A stretch of 64,000 bases of DNA from Flagellimonas zhangzhouensis (lineage in GTDB: Bacteria > Bacteroidota > Bacteroidia > Flavobacteriales > Flavobacteriaceae). Shown here in pieces: positions 54,772-64,000 of the stretch. Where the stretch lies: the NCBI RefSeq assembly GCF_900102925.1, contig NZ_FNKI01000001.1, positions 1,240,001-1,304,000 on the forward strand, written 5' to 3'. The notes below the pieces were generated by a model. The model was not told the origin of the DNA. It did not search any database and worked only from the letters and a program-made list of their open reading frames with translations. The position numbers and the translations under genes were made by a program. Each line of letters starts with the position of its first letter. Position 1 is the first letter of the stretch.

Positions 54772-57700
54772 TTGAAAAGAGGGGCAAAACCAATACTTAA
54801 ATCGAAAAGCTTTAAGTACACTTTCTTTGTTGTTTGTTTGCTGACCGTTTCCACAGTGATGGGACAGGAAGACAATGAGCAGGTTCAGGATTCCGTGCAA
54901 ACGGGAGTTGAGCTTGGCCGTATTCTTTTGGAGAACCCGGATAGCATAGTTGCCAAATACACTTACGACCCCAAGACCAATCAATATATTTATACGCAAA
55001 GTGTTGGTGATTACAATGTAAGCTACCCTTTGATTCTTACACCGGAACAGTACTATGATCTGGTAAAGAAAGAGGAGATGAAAGCCTATTTTAAGCGTAA
55101 GGCCGATGCCTACGCAGGAAAAAAAGAAGGTAGTGAGGAAGATCGAAAAAATCTTCTCCCCAATTTTTACGTAAACAGTAGCTTTTTTGAATCTGTTTTT
55201 GGAGGAAATACAATTGAAGTAATTCCGCAAGGTTCCGTGGCCATGGATTTGGGAGTATTGTGGCAGAAAAATGATAATCCAGCCCTTTCGCCACGAAACA
55301 GAACCAACCTCTCTTTTGATTTCGACCAACGAATCAGCTTAAGTTTGTTGGGTAAAGTAGGGGAGCGACTTCAGGTGACTGCCAATTACGATACCGAGGC
55401 CACCTTCGATTTCCAAAACTTGGTAAAGTTGGATTACACCCCAACCGAAGATGATATTATCCGAAAAATTGAAATTGGTAATGTGAGCATGCCCCTTAAT
55501 AGCTCTTTGATTACTGGTGCGCAAAGTTTATTCGGGGTAAAGACGCAATTGCAATTTGGAAAAACAACTGTTACCGCGGTATTCTCAGAACAACGATCAC
55601 AGACCAATACGGTGGTGGCCCAAGGAGGTGGAACGGTAAATGAGTTTTCCTTGAGTGCTTTGGATTACGATGAAGACCGACACTTTTTCTTGTCCCACTA
55701 CTTTAGGGATAATTACGACCGAGCTTTGTCAGCATACCCATTTATCCAAACCCAGGTGCAAATAACTCGTTTGGAGGTGTGGGTGACTAACCGAGGCCAG
55801 ATAACACAAAATGTTCGTAATGTGGTGGCAATTCAGGATTTGGGGGAAGCGTTGCCAACCAATACAAGAATTGGCGTGAATGGAGGAAATCCGCCAGGAT
55901 TTTTTAATCCATCAGCTGTGGCAACGGAATTACCACAAAACGCCGCCAACCTTTACGATCCCAATCAAATTGGAACCACAGGAGTTTTGACCAATGCCAT
56001 ACGTGATATTGCCACGGTAGAAAATGGATTCAATGTGCCAGGTTACCCCGTAAATCAAGGGTATGATTATTCCATTTTGGAAAATGCCAGAAAATTGGAA
56101 GCAGGAAGGGATTATGATTTCGATTCTCAATTGGGATATATTTCCTTGAGCCAAAGTTTGAGTAACGACGAAGTTTTGGGTGTCGCATTCCAATACACCT
56201 ATAATGGTCAAGTTTATCAAGTTGGTGAATTTGCCAATGGAAGCATCGACGCAACTACAGTTTCTACAGGAACCAATTTAGTAGAAAACAATTCTTTGAT
56301 TCTTAAATTACTGAAAAGTAACATCACCAATGTTCAGGATCCAATTTGGGATTTGATGATGAAAAACATCTATTCCACGGGAGCCTATCAATTGAGTCAG
56401 GAAGATTTTAAATTGAATATTCTGTATTCTGATCCCACGCCAAGAAACTATATTACTCCTGTGGATCCCAATGCGGGTTGGCCAGAAGGATTGGAAGATC
56501 GCATTTTATTGAGCGTATTCAATTTGGATAAATTAAATACCTACAATGATATTCAGCCTGGTGGTGATGGTTTTTTCGATTATGTAGAAGGAATTACGGT
56601 AGATTCCCAAACAGGACGAATCATTTTTACGAAAGTGGAGCCTTTTGGTGAATTTCTATTTAATGAACTGGGTGGTGGGACTTATGATGTAGAAGATGAT
56701 CAAGGCTATAATGTCAACCAACAGCGCTATGTGTTCCGAAATATGTATGCCAAGACCAAGGCAGCTTCTTTACAGGATGCAGAAAAGAACCGATTTAAGA
56801 TTCAAGGCCGCTATACATCACAATCCAACAATGGAATTCCAATTGGAGCCTATAATGTGCCACAAGGTTCGGTAACAGTTACCGCTGGAGGACGACAGCT
56901 TCAAGAAGGTATTGATTATACGGTGAACTATATGGCAGGCACCGTTCAAATTATAGATCCAAGTTTACAAGCTTCGGATACGCCCATCAATATTTCCGTG
57001 GAGAACAACGCCATTTTTGGACAACAGACTCGACGTTTTGCTGGATTCAATGTGGAGCATCAGTTCAATGAAAACTTTGTATTGGGTGGTACCTTCCTTA
57101 ATTTGAACGAGCGTCCACTTACCCAAAAATCCAATTACGGGATTGAGCCAGTGAACAATAGTATTTATGGTCTTAATGGAAATTTTAGTACGGAAGTTCC
57201 ATTTTTGACCCGTTTGGCCAATAAGCTTCCAAATATAGATACCGATGTACCTTCCAATTTGAGTGTAAGGGGGGAAATTGCTTTTTTGAGTCCAAATTCA
57301 CCTAAAAATGCAGATTTTCAAGGAGAGACCACTACGTATCTGGATGATTTTGAAGGAGCGCAAGCACTGATCGATATCCGATCTTCTTTAGGATGGACTT
57401 TGGCTAGTCCACCAGTTGAATTCATAAACGATAGAACAGGAATAGATGTGGGGAACGAAAGGGCTAAATTGGCCTGGTACACCATCGACCCTATTTTTTA
57501 TACCAATCAAAGACCTGCGGGAATGTCCGATAATGATATTTCATTGAACTCAACACGTAGAGTGTTTATAGATGAGGTATTTACAGAAACCGATATAGCC
57601 CAAGGTCAAACGCAGGTGCAGAGTACGTTGGATATTGTGTATTACCCCAATAATAAAGGACCTTACAATGCCAATCCGAGCTTTGAAAATGAAACTCCAG

Positions 57701-60700
57701 ATAGCAAATGGGCAGGGATAATGCGTCCGTTGAGCAGCACCAACTTTGAACAGTCTAATGTCGAATTTGTTCAGTTCTGGGTTTTAGACCCATATATAGA
57801 TGGAGAAACCACCGATGCAAATGCAGGTGAGTTGGTATTGAACTTAGGTAATATTTCTGAAGACATCCTTAAGGATGGTCGTAAACAATACGAGAACGGA
57901 TTGCCTTCATCCACCAGTACCGAGGTGCCAAGGGAAACCATTTGGGGGCAGGTGCCATCTACCCAATCTTTGGTTTATGCCTTCGATGCAGATGAAACAA
58001 ACAGAACACTACAGGATATCGGTCTTGATGGATTGGATGATGCAGCAGAGGCGGCAATTTATAATGGTCCAGCAAATGACCCAGCGTTGGACAACTACCA
58101 ATATTATTTGAATCGCGATGGCGGTGTTTTGGAGCGTTATTTTGATTTCAACAACACGCAAGGAAATTCACCTGTTGCTGTAACCGACACCAATAGAGGT
58201 TCTACTACCTTGCCCGATGTAGAGGATATTGATCGTGATTTAACTATGAACACGGTGAACAGCTACTACGAATACCGAATAGAAATTAAGCCGAACACCA
58301 CGATTGATGATAAATATGTAACCGATATTCGAGAAGGACAAACGCCCTCCTTGCCCAATGGCACCCAATTGAACCGAAGATGGATTCAATATAAAATTCC
58401 ATTGAGCGACTTTACCGATGCAGTGGGTGGTATTTCCGATTTTAGGTCTATCAGTTTTATGCGAATGTACCTTACTGGGTTTTCGGATGATGTGGTGCTC
58501 CGTTTTGCAACACTTGATTTGGTACGCGGCGATTGGAGAACCTATACAAGTTCCTTACAACCCGATGTGGACAATGACCCAACGGACGACGCTACGGTTA
58601 TAGATGTAAATACGGTGAATATTGAGGAAAACTACGGTAGAACTCCAATTCCTTATGTGTTGCCTCCAGGAGTTATTCGTGAGCAATTGAACAATAACAA
58701 CACCATTATCCGTCAGAACGAACAATCGCTTTCAATTCGAATTGAGAATTTGGAATCGGAGGATTCTAGGGGTGTTTTCAAAAATGTGAATATTGATATG
58801 CGACAATACGAACGCATTAAAATGTTCTTGCATGCCGAAAAGATTTTTAATTCGGATTACGCTGATAGCGACACGCCCTTGGTAGGATTTTTAAGATTGG
58901 GTACTGATTTCAAAGAAAACTTCTATCAAATAGAACTTCCCCTTCAATTTACACCTTATGGTTCTTCTACCGCCGATGAAATTTGGCCAGATGTGAACCA
59001 ACTTGAAGTGGATATGGGTGATTTGCGTAAAGTAAAATCAAAAGGTATTTCGGATGATACGCTTTCCGAAATCATCTTCTATGAAATTGTAAATGGCGAA
59101 CCTGTTTTGGTGGATGAATTTGCTCCAAGAACTCCAGGGACCATTCGTATCGGAATTCGAGGTAATCCTTCTTTGGGAAGTATTCGCGGAATGATGTTGG
59201 GAGTAAAAAACATTGATGATGTTGCAGCAAGAGCAGAGGTTTGGTTCAACGAACTTCGTTTGGCAGGTTTGGAAAATAATGGTGGCTGGGCAGCCATTGT
59301 AAGTATGGATGCAAACATGGCCGATTTTGCAAATGTAACCGCAACAGGAAGTAAAAGTACTTCTGGATTTGGTTCCATAGATCAATCCCCAACTCAACGT
59401 GCCTTGGAAGATGCCGTTTCATATGATGTGGTGACCAATGTGAATGTTGGGCAACTTTTTCCTAAAAAATGGAATTTGCAATTGCCGTTCAATTATGGAA
59501 TTTCAGAAACCTTGATCACTCCTGAATACGACCCTGTTTATGATGATTTGAAGTTGGAAGATCGTATTTCGACCGCTACCACCGATGAAGAGGCAGAGGC
59601 AATTCAAGAACAAGCAGAAGATTACACAAAAAGAACCAGTATCAACCTAATCGGAGTTCGAAAAAATAGAGGAGAAGAAGCTGAAGAGAACTTTTTCGAT
59701 ATTGAAAACTTTACCTTCAACTATAGCTACAACGAAACCGATCATAGGGATTTCGAGGTTGCAGAATTACGCGATCAAAACGTAAAAACTGGAGTGGTTT
59801 ACAATCACAATTTTAGACCTGCACCAATTGCTCCATTTGCCAAAAAAGACTCTATGCTTACGGGTAAATACTGGCAATGGCTAAAAGATTTAAACTTTAA
59901 CGCCCTGCCTACCAGTTTTTCATTTAATGCCAATTACAACCGCTCTTTTAACCAACAGCGATTCAGAGATGTATTGGAACCAGGGGTAGATGCCTTGGAA
60001 TTGCCTTTGTTGCAACAACGTAACTATCTCTTTAATTGGCAATATGCTCTTAACTATAGCATTACAAAGTCGTTGCGATTGAACTTGACCACATCCAACA
60101 ATAATATTGTGCGCAACTATTTTAATGTGGATGACGATGCTGATTCTGGAATCAACCAAATGTTGGATCTGTGGGATGGATTCTTTGATATTGGAGAGCC
60201 TAACCGACATGCGCAACAAATGCAATTGAATTATGAATTGCCATTTGATAAGTTCCCATTTTTAAATTTTATAAATGCGCAATACACCTACACCAGTAAT
60301 TTTGATTGGCAGCGTGGTGGGGATGCCTTGATTGAGGTGGCTGGAGAGAACATTAATACGGTACAAAACGCGAACACCCATAATTTGACCGCCAATTTGA
60401 GCATGCAACGTTTTTACGATTTCTTGGGTCTTAAAAAACGTGATGGTAAAGTGTTGGCCAACCAAGCACCTGTGAGAAGGGACAAAGCAGGGAATCCAGC
60501 AGGTGGACAAGAGGAGTCTGCTCCCAAAAAGACCAGTAAAGGGTTCAATACTTTGGTTGATATTGTAACCATGGTGAAGCGAGTGAATGTAAATTATAGC
60601 GAGAACAATGGTACCGTGCTTCCTGGTTACACCCAATCTGTTGGATTTATTGGTACTACCCGACCAACATTAGGATTTGTTTTTGGTAGTCAGGCAGATG

Positions 60701-61878
60701 TTCGTTTTGAGGCCGCCCGTAATGGTTGGTTGACCAATTACCAAGAGTATAGCAACCAGTACATCAGGAATACGAACAAACAGCTTAATATTACCGCGAC
60801 GGCACAACCTACACAAGATATTACGATTGACTTGACCACGGATCGTATGTACAATAGTTCTTCACAAGAGACCTATAGTCCAGATCTTTGGGCCAATGGT
60901 GTGGATGGATTGATCAATGAGATGGGGAATTTTAGTATTTCTACCATGATGATCAGTACCATTTTTAATAAAAGCGATGAGTTTGATTCCAAAACCTTTG
61001 AAGAATTCAAACAAAACAGGATCATCATTGCAAATAGGTTGGTAAACGATAGGGGAGGCACTGTAGGTGATTTGGACGAGGACGGATTCCCTGAACGTTA
61101 TGGTAAAACCCAACAAGAAGTATTGTTGCCAGCATTCTTTGCCGCATATACAGGTCAAGATGCAAACCGTGTAAACTTGGATGCTTTTAGAGAAATTCCA
61201 ATTCCAAACTGGAACATAAAATATACGGGTTTGATGAAAAACCGCTGGTTCAAGGAAAAATTCACTCGTTTTTCATTGAGTCATGGATACCGTGCCGCGT
61301 ATAGTGTCAATCAGTTCCAAACAAATCTTGAAAGACAAAACACCAATTTTGACCCCGAAACTGGTGATTTATTACCTGAAATGTTGATCAATAATGTGGT
61401 GTTAACTGATGAGTTCAGCCCGTTGATCCGAATGGATTTTGAAATGCGAAACTCTTTTAGTCTTTTAGCTGAGGTTAGAACCGACAGAACCCTTTCATTG
61501 AGTTTTGATAATAACTTAATGACGGAAATTAATGGTAAGGAATATACGGTAGGTTTGGGTTATCGATTTAAAGATGTAAAATTTGTGACCAATATTGGAG
61601 GTGAAAAAACTCGCTTAAAGGGAGATTTAAACCTAAAGGCCGATGTTTCATTAAGAGACAATATTACCATCATCCGTAATTTGGATATCAACAACAACCA
61701 AATTACCTCAGGACAACGCTTAATGTCTATCAAATTTACTGCAGACTATGCGTTGAGCAAAAGTTTGAACGCCTTGTTCTTCTACGATCACTCCTTTTCA
61801 GAATTCAAGGTTTCCACTGCATTTCCACAAACTACGATCAATACAGGGTTTACTTTAAGGTATAACTTTGGGAATTAA
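54772..61878 (+). CDS. sprA: Cell surface protein SprA, T9SS outer-membrane translocon
   Basis: A 2368-residue outer-membrane barrel, the type IX secretion channel and a gliding-motility protein. A signal peptide (FKYTFFVVCLLTVSTVMGQ) is followed by ENPDSIVAKYTYDPKTNQYIYTQ and YPLILTPEQYYDLVKKEEM, which are SprA hallmarks (each split here). The strand-rich remainder repeats patterns such as LRGDLNLKADVSL near the end. The start is TTG at 54772; no ATG exists before the signal peptide core, so TTG is required. It stands 5 bp after ruvA. Confidence 0.97.
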   Translation: MKRGAKPILKSKSFKYTFFVVCLLTVSTVMGQEDNEQVQDSVQTGVELGRILLENPDSIVAKYTYDPKTNQYIYTQSVGDYNVSYPLILTPEQYYDLVKKEEMKAYFKRKADAYAGKKEGSEEDRKNLLPNFYVNSSFFESVFGGNTIEVIPQGSVAMDLGVLWQKNDNPALSPRNRTNLSFDFDQRISLSLLGKVGERLQVTANYDTEATFDFQNLVKLDYTPTEDDIIRKIEIGNVSMPLNSSLITGAQSLFGVKTQLQFGKTTVTAVFSEQRSQTNTVVAQGGGTVNEFSLSALDYDEDRHFFLSHYFRDNYDRALSAYPFIQTQVQITRLEVWVTNRGQITQNVRNVVAIQDLGEALPTNTRIGVNGGNPPGFFNPSAVATELPQNAANLYDPNQIGTTGVLTNAIRDIATVENGFNVPGYPVNQGYDYSILENARKLEAGRDYDFDSQLGYISLSQSLSNDEVLGVAFQYTYNGQVYQVGEFANGSIDATTVSTGTNLVENNSLILKLLKSNITNVQDPIWDLMMKNIYSTGAYQLSQEDFKLNILYSDPTPRNYITPVDPNAGWPEGLEDRILLSVFNLDKLNTYNDIQPGGDGFFDYVEGITVDSQTGRIIFTKVEPFGEFLFNELGGGTYDVEDDQGYNVNQQRYVFRNMYAKTKAASLQDAEKNRFKIQGRYTSQSNNGIPIGAYNVPQGSVTVTAGGRQLQEGIDYTVNYMAGTVQIIDPSLQASDTPINISVENNAIFGQQTRRFAGFNVEHQFNENFVLGGTFLNLNERPLTQKSNYGIEPVNNSIYGLNGNFSTEVPFLTRLANKLPNIDTDVPSNLSVRGEIAFLSPNSPKNADFQGETTTYLDDFEGAQALIDIRSSLGWTLASPPVEFINDRTGIDVGNERAKLAWYTIDPIFYTNQRPAGMSDNDISLNSTRRVFIDEVFTETDIAQGQTQVQSTLDIVYYPNNKGPYNANPSFENETPDSKWAGIMRPLSSTNFEQSNVEFVQFWVLDPYIDGETTDANAGELVLNLGNISEDILKDGRKQYENGLPSSTSTEVPRETIWGQVPSTQSLVYAFDADETNRTLQDIGLDGLDDAAEAAIYNGPANDPALDNYQYYLNRDGGVLERYFDFNNTQGNSPVAVTDTNRGSTTLPDVEDIDRDLTMNTVNSYYEYRIEIKPNTTIDDKYVTDIREGQTPSLPNGTQLNRRWIQYKIPLSDFTDAVGGISDFRSISFMRMYLTGFSDDVVLRFATLDLVRGDWRTYTSSLQPDVDNDPTDDATVIDVNTVNIEENYGRTPIPYVLPPGVIREQLNNNNTIIRQNEQSLSIRIENLESEDSRGVFKNVNIDMRQYERIKMFLHAEKIFNSDYADSDTPLVGFLRLGTDFKENFYQIELPLQFTPYGSSTADEIWPDVNQLEVDMGDLRKVKSKGISDDTLSEIIFYEIVNGEPVLVDEFAPRTPGTIRIGIRGNPSLGSIRGMMLGVKNIDDVAARAEVWFNELRLAGLENNGGWAAIVSMDANMADFANVTATGSKSTSGFGSIDQSPTQRALEDAVSYDVVTNVNVGQLFPKKWNLQLPFNYGISETLITPEYDPVYDDLKLEDRISTATTDEEAEAIQEQAEDYTKRTSINLIGVRKNRGEEAEENFFDIENFTFNYSYNETDHRDFEVAELRDQNVKTGVVYNHNFRPAPIAPFAKKDSMLTGKYWQWLKDLNFNALPTSFSFNANYNRSFNQQRFRDVLEPGVDALELPLLQQRNYLFNWQYALNYSITKSLRLNLTTSNNNIVRNYFNVDDDADSGINQMLDLWDGFFDIGEPNRHAQQMQLNYELPFDKFPFLNFINAQYTYTSNFDWQRGGDALIEVAGENINTVQNANTHNLTANLSMQRFYDFLGLKKRDGKVLANQAPVRRDKAGNPAGGQEESAPKKTSKGFNTLVDIVTMVKRVNVNYSENNGTVLPGYTQSVGFIGTTRPTLGFVFGSQADVRFEAARNGWLTNYQEYSNQYIRNTNKQLNITATAQPTQDITIDLTTDRMYNSSSQETYSPDLWANGVDGLINEMGNFSISTMMISTIFNKSDEFDSKTFEEFKQNRIIIANRLVNDRGGTVGDLDEDGFPERYGKTQQEVLLPAFFAAYTGQDANRVNLDAFREIPIPNWNIKYTGLMKNRWFKEKFTRFSLSHGYRAAYSVNQFQTNLERQNTNFDPETGDLLPEMLINNVVLTDEFSPLIRMDFEMRNSFSLLAEVRTDRTLSLSFDNNLMTEINGKEYTVGLGYRFKDVKFVTNIGGEKTRLKGDLNLKADVSLRDNITIIRNLDINNNQITSGQRLMSIKFTADYALSKSLNALFFYDHSFSEFKVSTAFPQTTINTGFTLRYNFGN

Positions 61879-61923
61879 TCGAGCAACAGAACGTATTTTT
61901 TAGCATTTTGGACAAAAGTTTCT

Positions 61924-61954
61924 TTGAAAAGCTTTGTGCAATCTGTTACATTTG
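61924..61954 (+). promoter_or_regulatory. Promoter of gcvH
   Basis: TTG at 61924-61926 and TACATTTG at 61947-61954 with a 20-nt spacer match the -33/-7 consensus. The leader is about 20 nt. Confidence 0.6.
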
Positions 61955-61981
61955 TCCATCGACTAATTCAAAAAGAAAATA

Positions 61982-62362
61982 ATGAACTTACCATCAGAAT
62001 TAAAGTACACAAAAGACCATGAATGGGTCAAAATAGATGGAGATGTCGCCACAGTGGGTATTACAGATTTTGCCCAAAGTGAGTTGGGAGATATCGTATA
62101 TGTCGAAGTGGAGACTTTGGACGAAACTTTGGATAAAGAAGAAGTGTTTGGTACTGTGGAAGCTGTAAAAACAGTTTCTGACCTTTTCTTGCCATTGAGC
62201 GGCGAAATCATTGAGTTCAATGAAGCTTTGGAAGATGAGCCTGAAAAAGTGAATACTGATCCTTACGGTGACGGTTGGATGATCAAGATTAAGTTGAACA
62301 ATGCTGATGAAGTAGCCGAACTAATGTCTGTTGAAGACTACAAGGCATTGATTGGTGCTTAA
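61982..62362 (+). CDS. gcvH: Glycine cleavage system H protein
   Basis: A 126-residue lipoyl carrier that shuttles the aminomethyl group between P, T and L proteins. The lipoyl-lysine is K63 in [15 protein letters not shown], and [10 protein letters not shown] comes before it. The C-terminus ([13 protein letters not shown] ... YKALIGA) is normal. Its stop codon overlaps the start region of the vanZ-like gene. Confidence 0.98.
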   Translation: MNLPSELKYTKDHEWVKIDGDVATVGITDFAQSELGDIVYVEVETLDETLDKEEVFGTVEAVKTVSDLFLPLSGEIIEFNEALEDEPEKVNTDPYGDGWMIKIKLNNADEVAELMSVEDYKALIGA

Positions 62363-62765
62363 TACAACCTATTTACATACCTTATTATTTATAAGCTGGA
62401 TGTTGTTGATTACAATGCTCAGCTTATTTTCTTTTTCAGAGATCAGTTTGGATACGGGAGGTTTAAATATTCCCTATGCCGACAAGATCACACATTTTAT
62501 ATTTCATACCGTGTTTGTGTTTTTGGGGAGTCTTGCAGTAAGGGAAAGAACACGTGGACAAATTGGGATAAAAAAAGCCACGATAATGATTTTGGTCTTG
62601 GCCATTATTTACGGTATAATTATTGAGGTATTACAGTATACGATCACAATGGATCGACATGCCGAATTTGGCGATGTTTTGGCAAATACTTTAGGAGCAT
62701 TTGCAGGAATTATCCTGATTCGATGGCTATTTTCTAAAGAAAAGCCGTTAAAATGGAAATTTTAA
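62352..62765 (+). CDS. VanZ-family membrane protein
   Basis: A 137-residue protein with four transmembrane helices and the VanZ pattern: [17 protein letters not shown] near helix 2 and [28 protein letters not shown] in the second half (split). VanZ relatives include teicoplanin-resistance proteins, but most are of unknown role. No ATG is available; the start is TTG 62352 or GTG 62355, both within the 3' end of gcvH, suggesting translational coupling. Confidence 0.85.
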   Translation: MVLNTTYLHTLLFISWMLLITMLSLFSFSEISLDTGGLNIPYADKITHFIFHTVFVFLGSLAVRERTRGQIGIKKATIMILVLAIIYGIIIEVLQYTITMDRHAEFGDVLANTLGAFAGIILIRWLFSKEKPLKWKF

Positions 62766-62819
62766 TTGCTTATTTAACTAATTAATAATTAAATTAGCGA
62801 ACACTAAATTAAAAAAAGG

Positions 62820-63524
62820 ATGGAACTTAAAAAGAACCCAAAAGCAGACGTAGGAAGAAATAGTGCCCTCTATTTTGTGATAGGATTGGCAGCTGTTTTG
62901 GGCGTGGTCTACGGTGCAATGGAGTGGAAAAAGTACGACAAGGTCAATGATTACGACATTTCTATGAATGTTGAGGATCAGTTGGACGAAGAAGTACCGA
63001 TGACCGAACAAATAAAAACCCCGCCACCACCACCGCCACCAGCAGCACCAGAAGTTATTGAGGTGGTAGAGGATGAAGAAGAAGTTGAAGAAACTGTAAT
63101 CGAATCAACCGAGACCAGCCAAGAAGAAGAAGTGGTTGAGATCGAAGAAGTTGAAGTAGAGGAAGTTGAAGAAGATATCACCGTTCCTTTCGCAGTTATT
63201 GAGGATGTTCCTGTATTCCCAGGTTGTGAAGGAGAAAGCGATAAAAAAGCTTGTTTCCAGGAAATGATGATGAAGCACATCCGTAAAAACTTCCGTTACC
63301 CTGAAATTGCTCAAGAAATGGGTGTTCAAGGTAGAGTAAGTGTTGTGTTTGTGATTCAAAAAGATGGATCTATCGGCAACATTAGAATGCGTGGACCAGA
63401 CAAAAACTTGGAAGCAGAAGCATTACGTATTATCGAGAAATTGCCAAAAATGACTCCAGGAAAACAAAGAGGTAGACCAGTAAAAGTACCTTTCAGTATT
63501 CCAATTACATTTAAGCTTCAGTAA
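62820..63524 (+). CDS. Energy transducer TonB-family protein
   Basis: A 234-residue protein with a cytoplasmic N-terminus, one transmembrane helix (about 16-36), and a short polyproline run (PPPPPPPAAP, about 63-72). A 50-residue Glu/Val spacer leads to a TonB C-terminal domain (about 145-234; FRYPEIAQEMGVQGRVSVVFVIQKDG is the core, split here). It transmits proton motive force to TonB-dependent receptors. The acidic spacer replaces the more usual Pro/Lys-rich one. Strong terminator after the stop. Confidence 0.94.
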   Translation: MELKKNPKADVGRNSALYFVIGLAAVLGVVYGAMEWKKYDKVNDYDISMNVEDQLDEEVPMTEQIKTPPPPPPPAAPEVIEVVEDEEEVEETVIESTETSQEEEVVEIEEVEVEEVEEDITVPFAVIEDVPVFPGCEGESDKKACFQEMMMKHIRKNFRYPEIAQEMGVQGRVSVVFVIQKDGSIGNIRMRGPDKNLEAEALRIIEKLPKMTPGKQRGRPVKVPFSIPITFKLQ

Positions 63525-63556
63525 GATTTATATAATTCCTATTGAGGTAGGAATTG

Positions 63557-63590
63557 AAAAAGCCCTGATGGTAAACGTCAGGGCTTTTTT
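63557..63590. terminator. Bidirectional terminator after tonB-like gene
   Basis: AGCCCTGATG pairs with CGTCAGGGCT (one G-T pair) around GTAAA. It has an A-run before and a T6 run after, and is shared with the convergent MBL gene. Confidence 0.92.
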
Positions 63591-63594
63591 GTTT

Positions 63595-64000
63595 CTATTC
63601 TTTGATTGGAGATGTTAAACTAAGGTATACCGTTTCCCGCATCCGTTCTGGATTTATGAAGCCGGTACCATAATCGGCATCATATTTAGAGGTAAGGTTT
63701 TGATTGCTCTTTACCTCTTCCAAAGATTTTCCAGCGCTGATTTCTTGTTGGATAATTGCTCTCACATCTTCCAGTACGCTAACAAAAGTTTCCAATTCAG
63801 CTTTATTTGAAGGTCTGCCGTGACCAGGAATAATTTTGGTCTCAGAATCGATCACAAGCAAGGCTTTTTTGTGAGCTTCTATATAACCGTTAATGCTTCC
63901 GCCACTATTTAAATCAATATAAGGATAGCGACCTGCAAAATAAGTGTCACCCATATGGATCACATTTTCGTTCATAAAATAAATCATCGTGTCGCCATCT
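63595..64000 (-). CDS. MBL-fold metallo-hydrolase, 5' part beyond window
   Basis: The C-terminal 135 codons or so of a minus-strand gene that enters from the right edge. The visible frame reads DGDTMIYFMNENVIHMGDTYFAGRYP, split here, which is the typical late part of beta-lactamase-fold hydrolases. The metal ligands H and D are in HMGDTYF, and IIPGHGRPS holds the last His. The N-terminal HxHxDH motif is outside the window. A C-terminal helix (ETFVSVLEDVRAIIQQEI) follows. Substrate unknown. Confidence 0.88.
   Translation of the reverse strand, partial: DGDTMIYFMNENVIHMGDTYFAGRYPYIDLNSGGSINGYIEAHKKALLVIDSETKIIPGHGRPSNKAELETFVSVLEDVRAIIQQEISAGKSLEEVKSNQNLTSKYDADYGTGFINPERMRETVYLSLTSPIKE

Noticed and set aside
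54586-55329. Minus-strand frame of 247 codons across the ruvA-sprA junction
   Set aside because: It is antisense to two certain genes and has no recognisable domain or plausible promoter.

Overview
This 64 kb window is chromosomal DNA from a member of the Flavobacteriaceae (Bacteroidota). The best support comes from the T9SS translocon gene sprA, the full alternative complex III operon joined to an aa3-type cytochrome oxidase, TAnnTTTG-type promoter boxes, and the near absence of Shine-Dalgarno sequences. Protein style suggests the Muricauda/Allomuricauda group, but the genus is an inference. I see no rRNA, prophage, insertion sequence or CRISPR array. There is one tRNA (Gln, TTG).

Layout. 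1-9 kb: an MFS transporter cut by the left edge, a small lipoprotein, polA, a small membrane protein flanked by inverted repeats, an exported glycosylasparaginase, cutC, a membrane-anchored metallophosphoesterase and a two-CBS protein. 9-15 kb: a FadL-type porin, then a minus-strand block (small helical exported protein, LytS-type kinase, LytTR regulator, sterol-desaturase-like enzyme, lipoprotein), then a cysteine-free thioredoxin. 15-28 kb: a TMEM260-like (DUF2723) glycosyltransferase, tRNA-Gln, a DUF6588-like envelope protein, a membrane class III cyclase, propionyl-CoA synthetase, and two adjacent secreted proteins that share a C-terminal module. 28-33 kb: rimP-nusA-infB and a SPOR protein. 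33-45 kb: actABCDEF plus coxBA. 45-51 kb: a GIN-domain protein, ruvB, a three-gene unit (TsdA-like diheme cytochrome, Tat-exported protein, periplasmic DsrE), queG and an SLC45-like transporter. 51-64 kb: maeB, ruvA, sprA, gcvH, vanZ, tonB, and an MBL-fold hydrolase cut by the right edge.

How genes work together. ActA-F oxidise menaquinol and pass electrons to the adjacent CoxB/CoxA, so this operon is the aerobic respiratory core. RimP, NusA and IF-2 form the usual translation/transcription operon behind a leader hairpin. SprA is the outer-membrane channel of the type IX system, although the two adhesin-like secreted proteins here lack the tails I would recognise as classical T9SS sorting domains.

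The most interesting signal is regulatory. Three minus-strand intergenic regions around the LytTR two-component genes carry GGTGAA-type 9-mers repeated at an exact 21-bp period, always bordered by a T-tract on the gene side. In two of the three, a -7-like box lies at the identical distance of 33 nt. This looks like the operator set of the LytTR regulator and predicts a small local regulon. A second candidate is the TsdA-Tat-DsrE unit, which looks like an exported sulfur-compound redox module.
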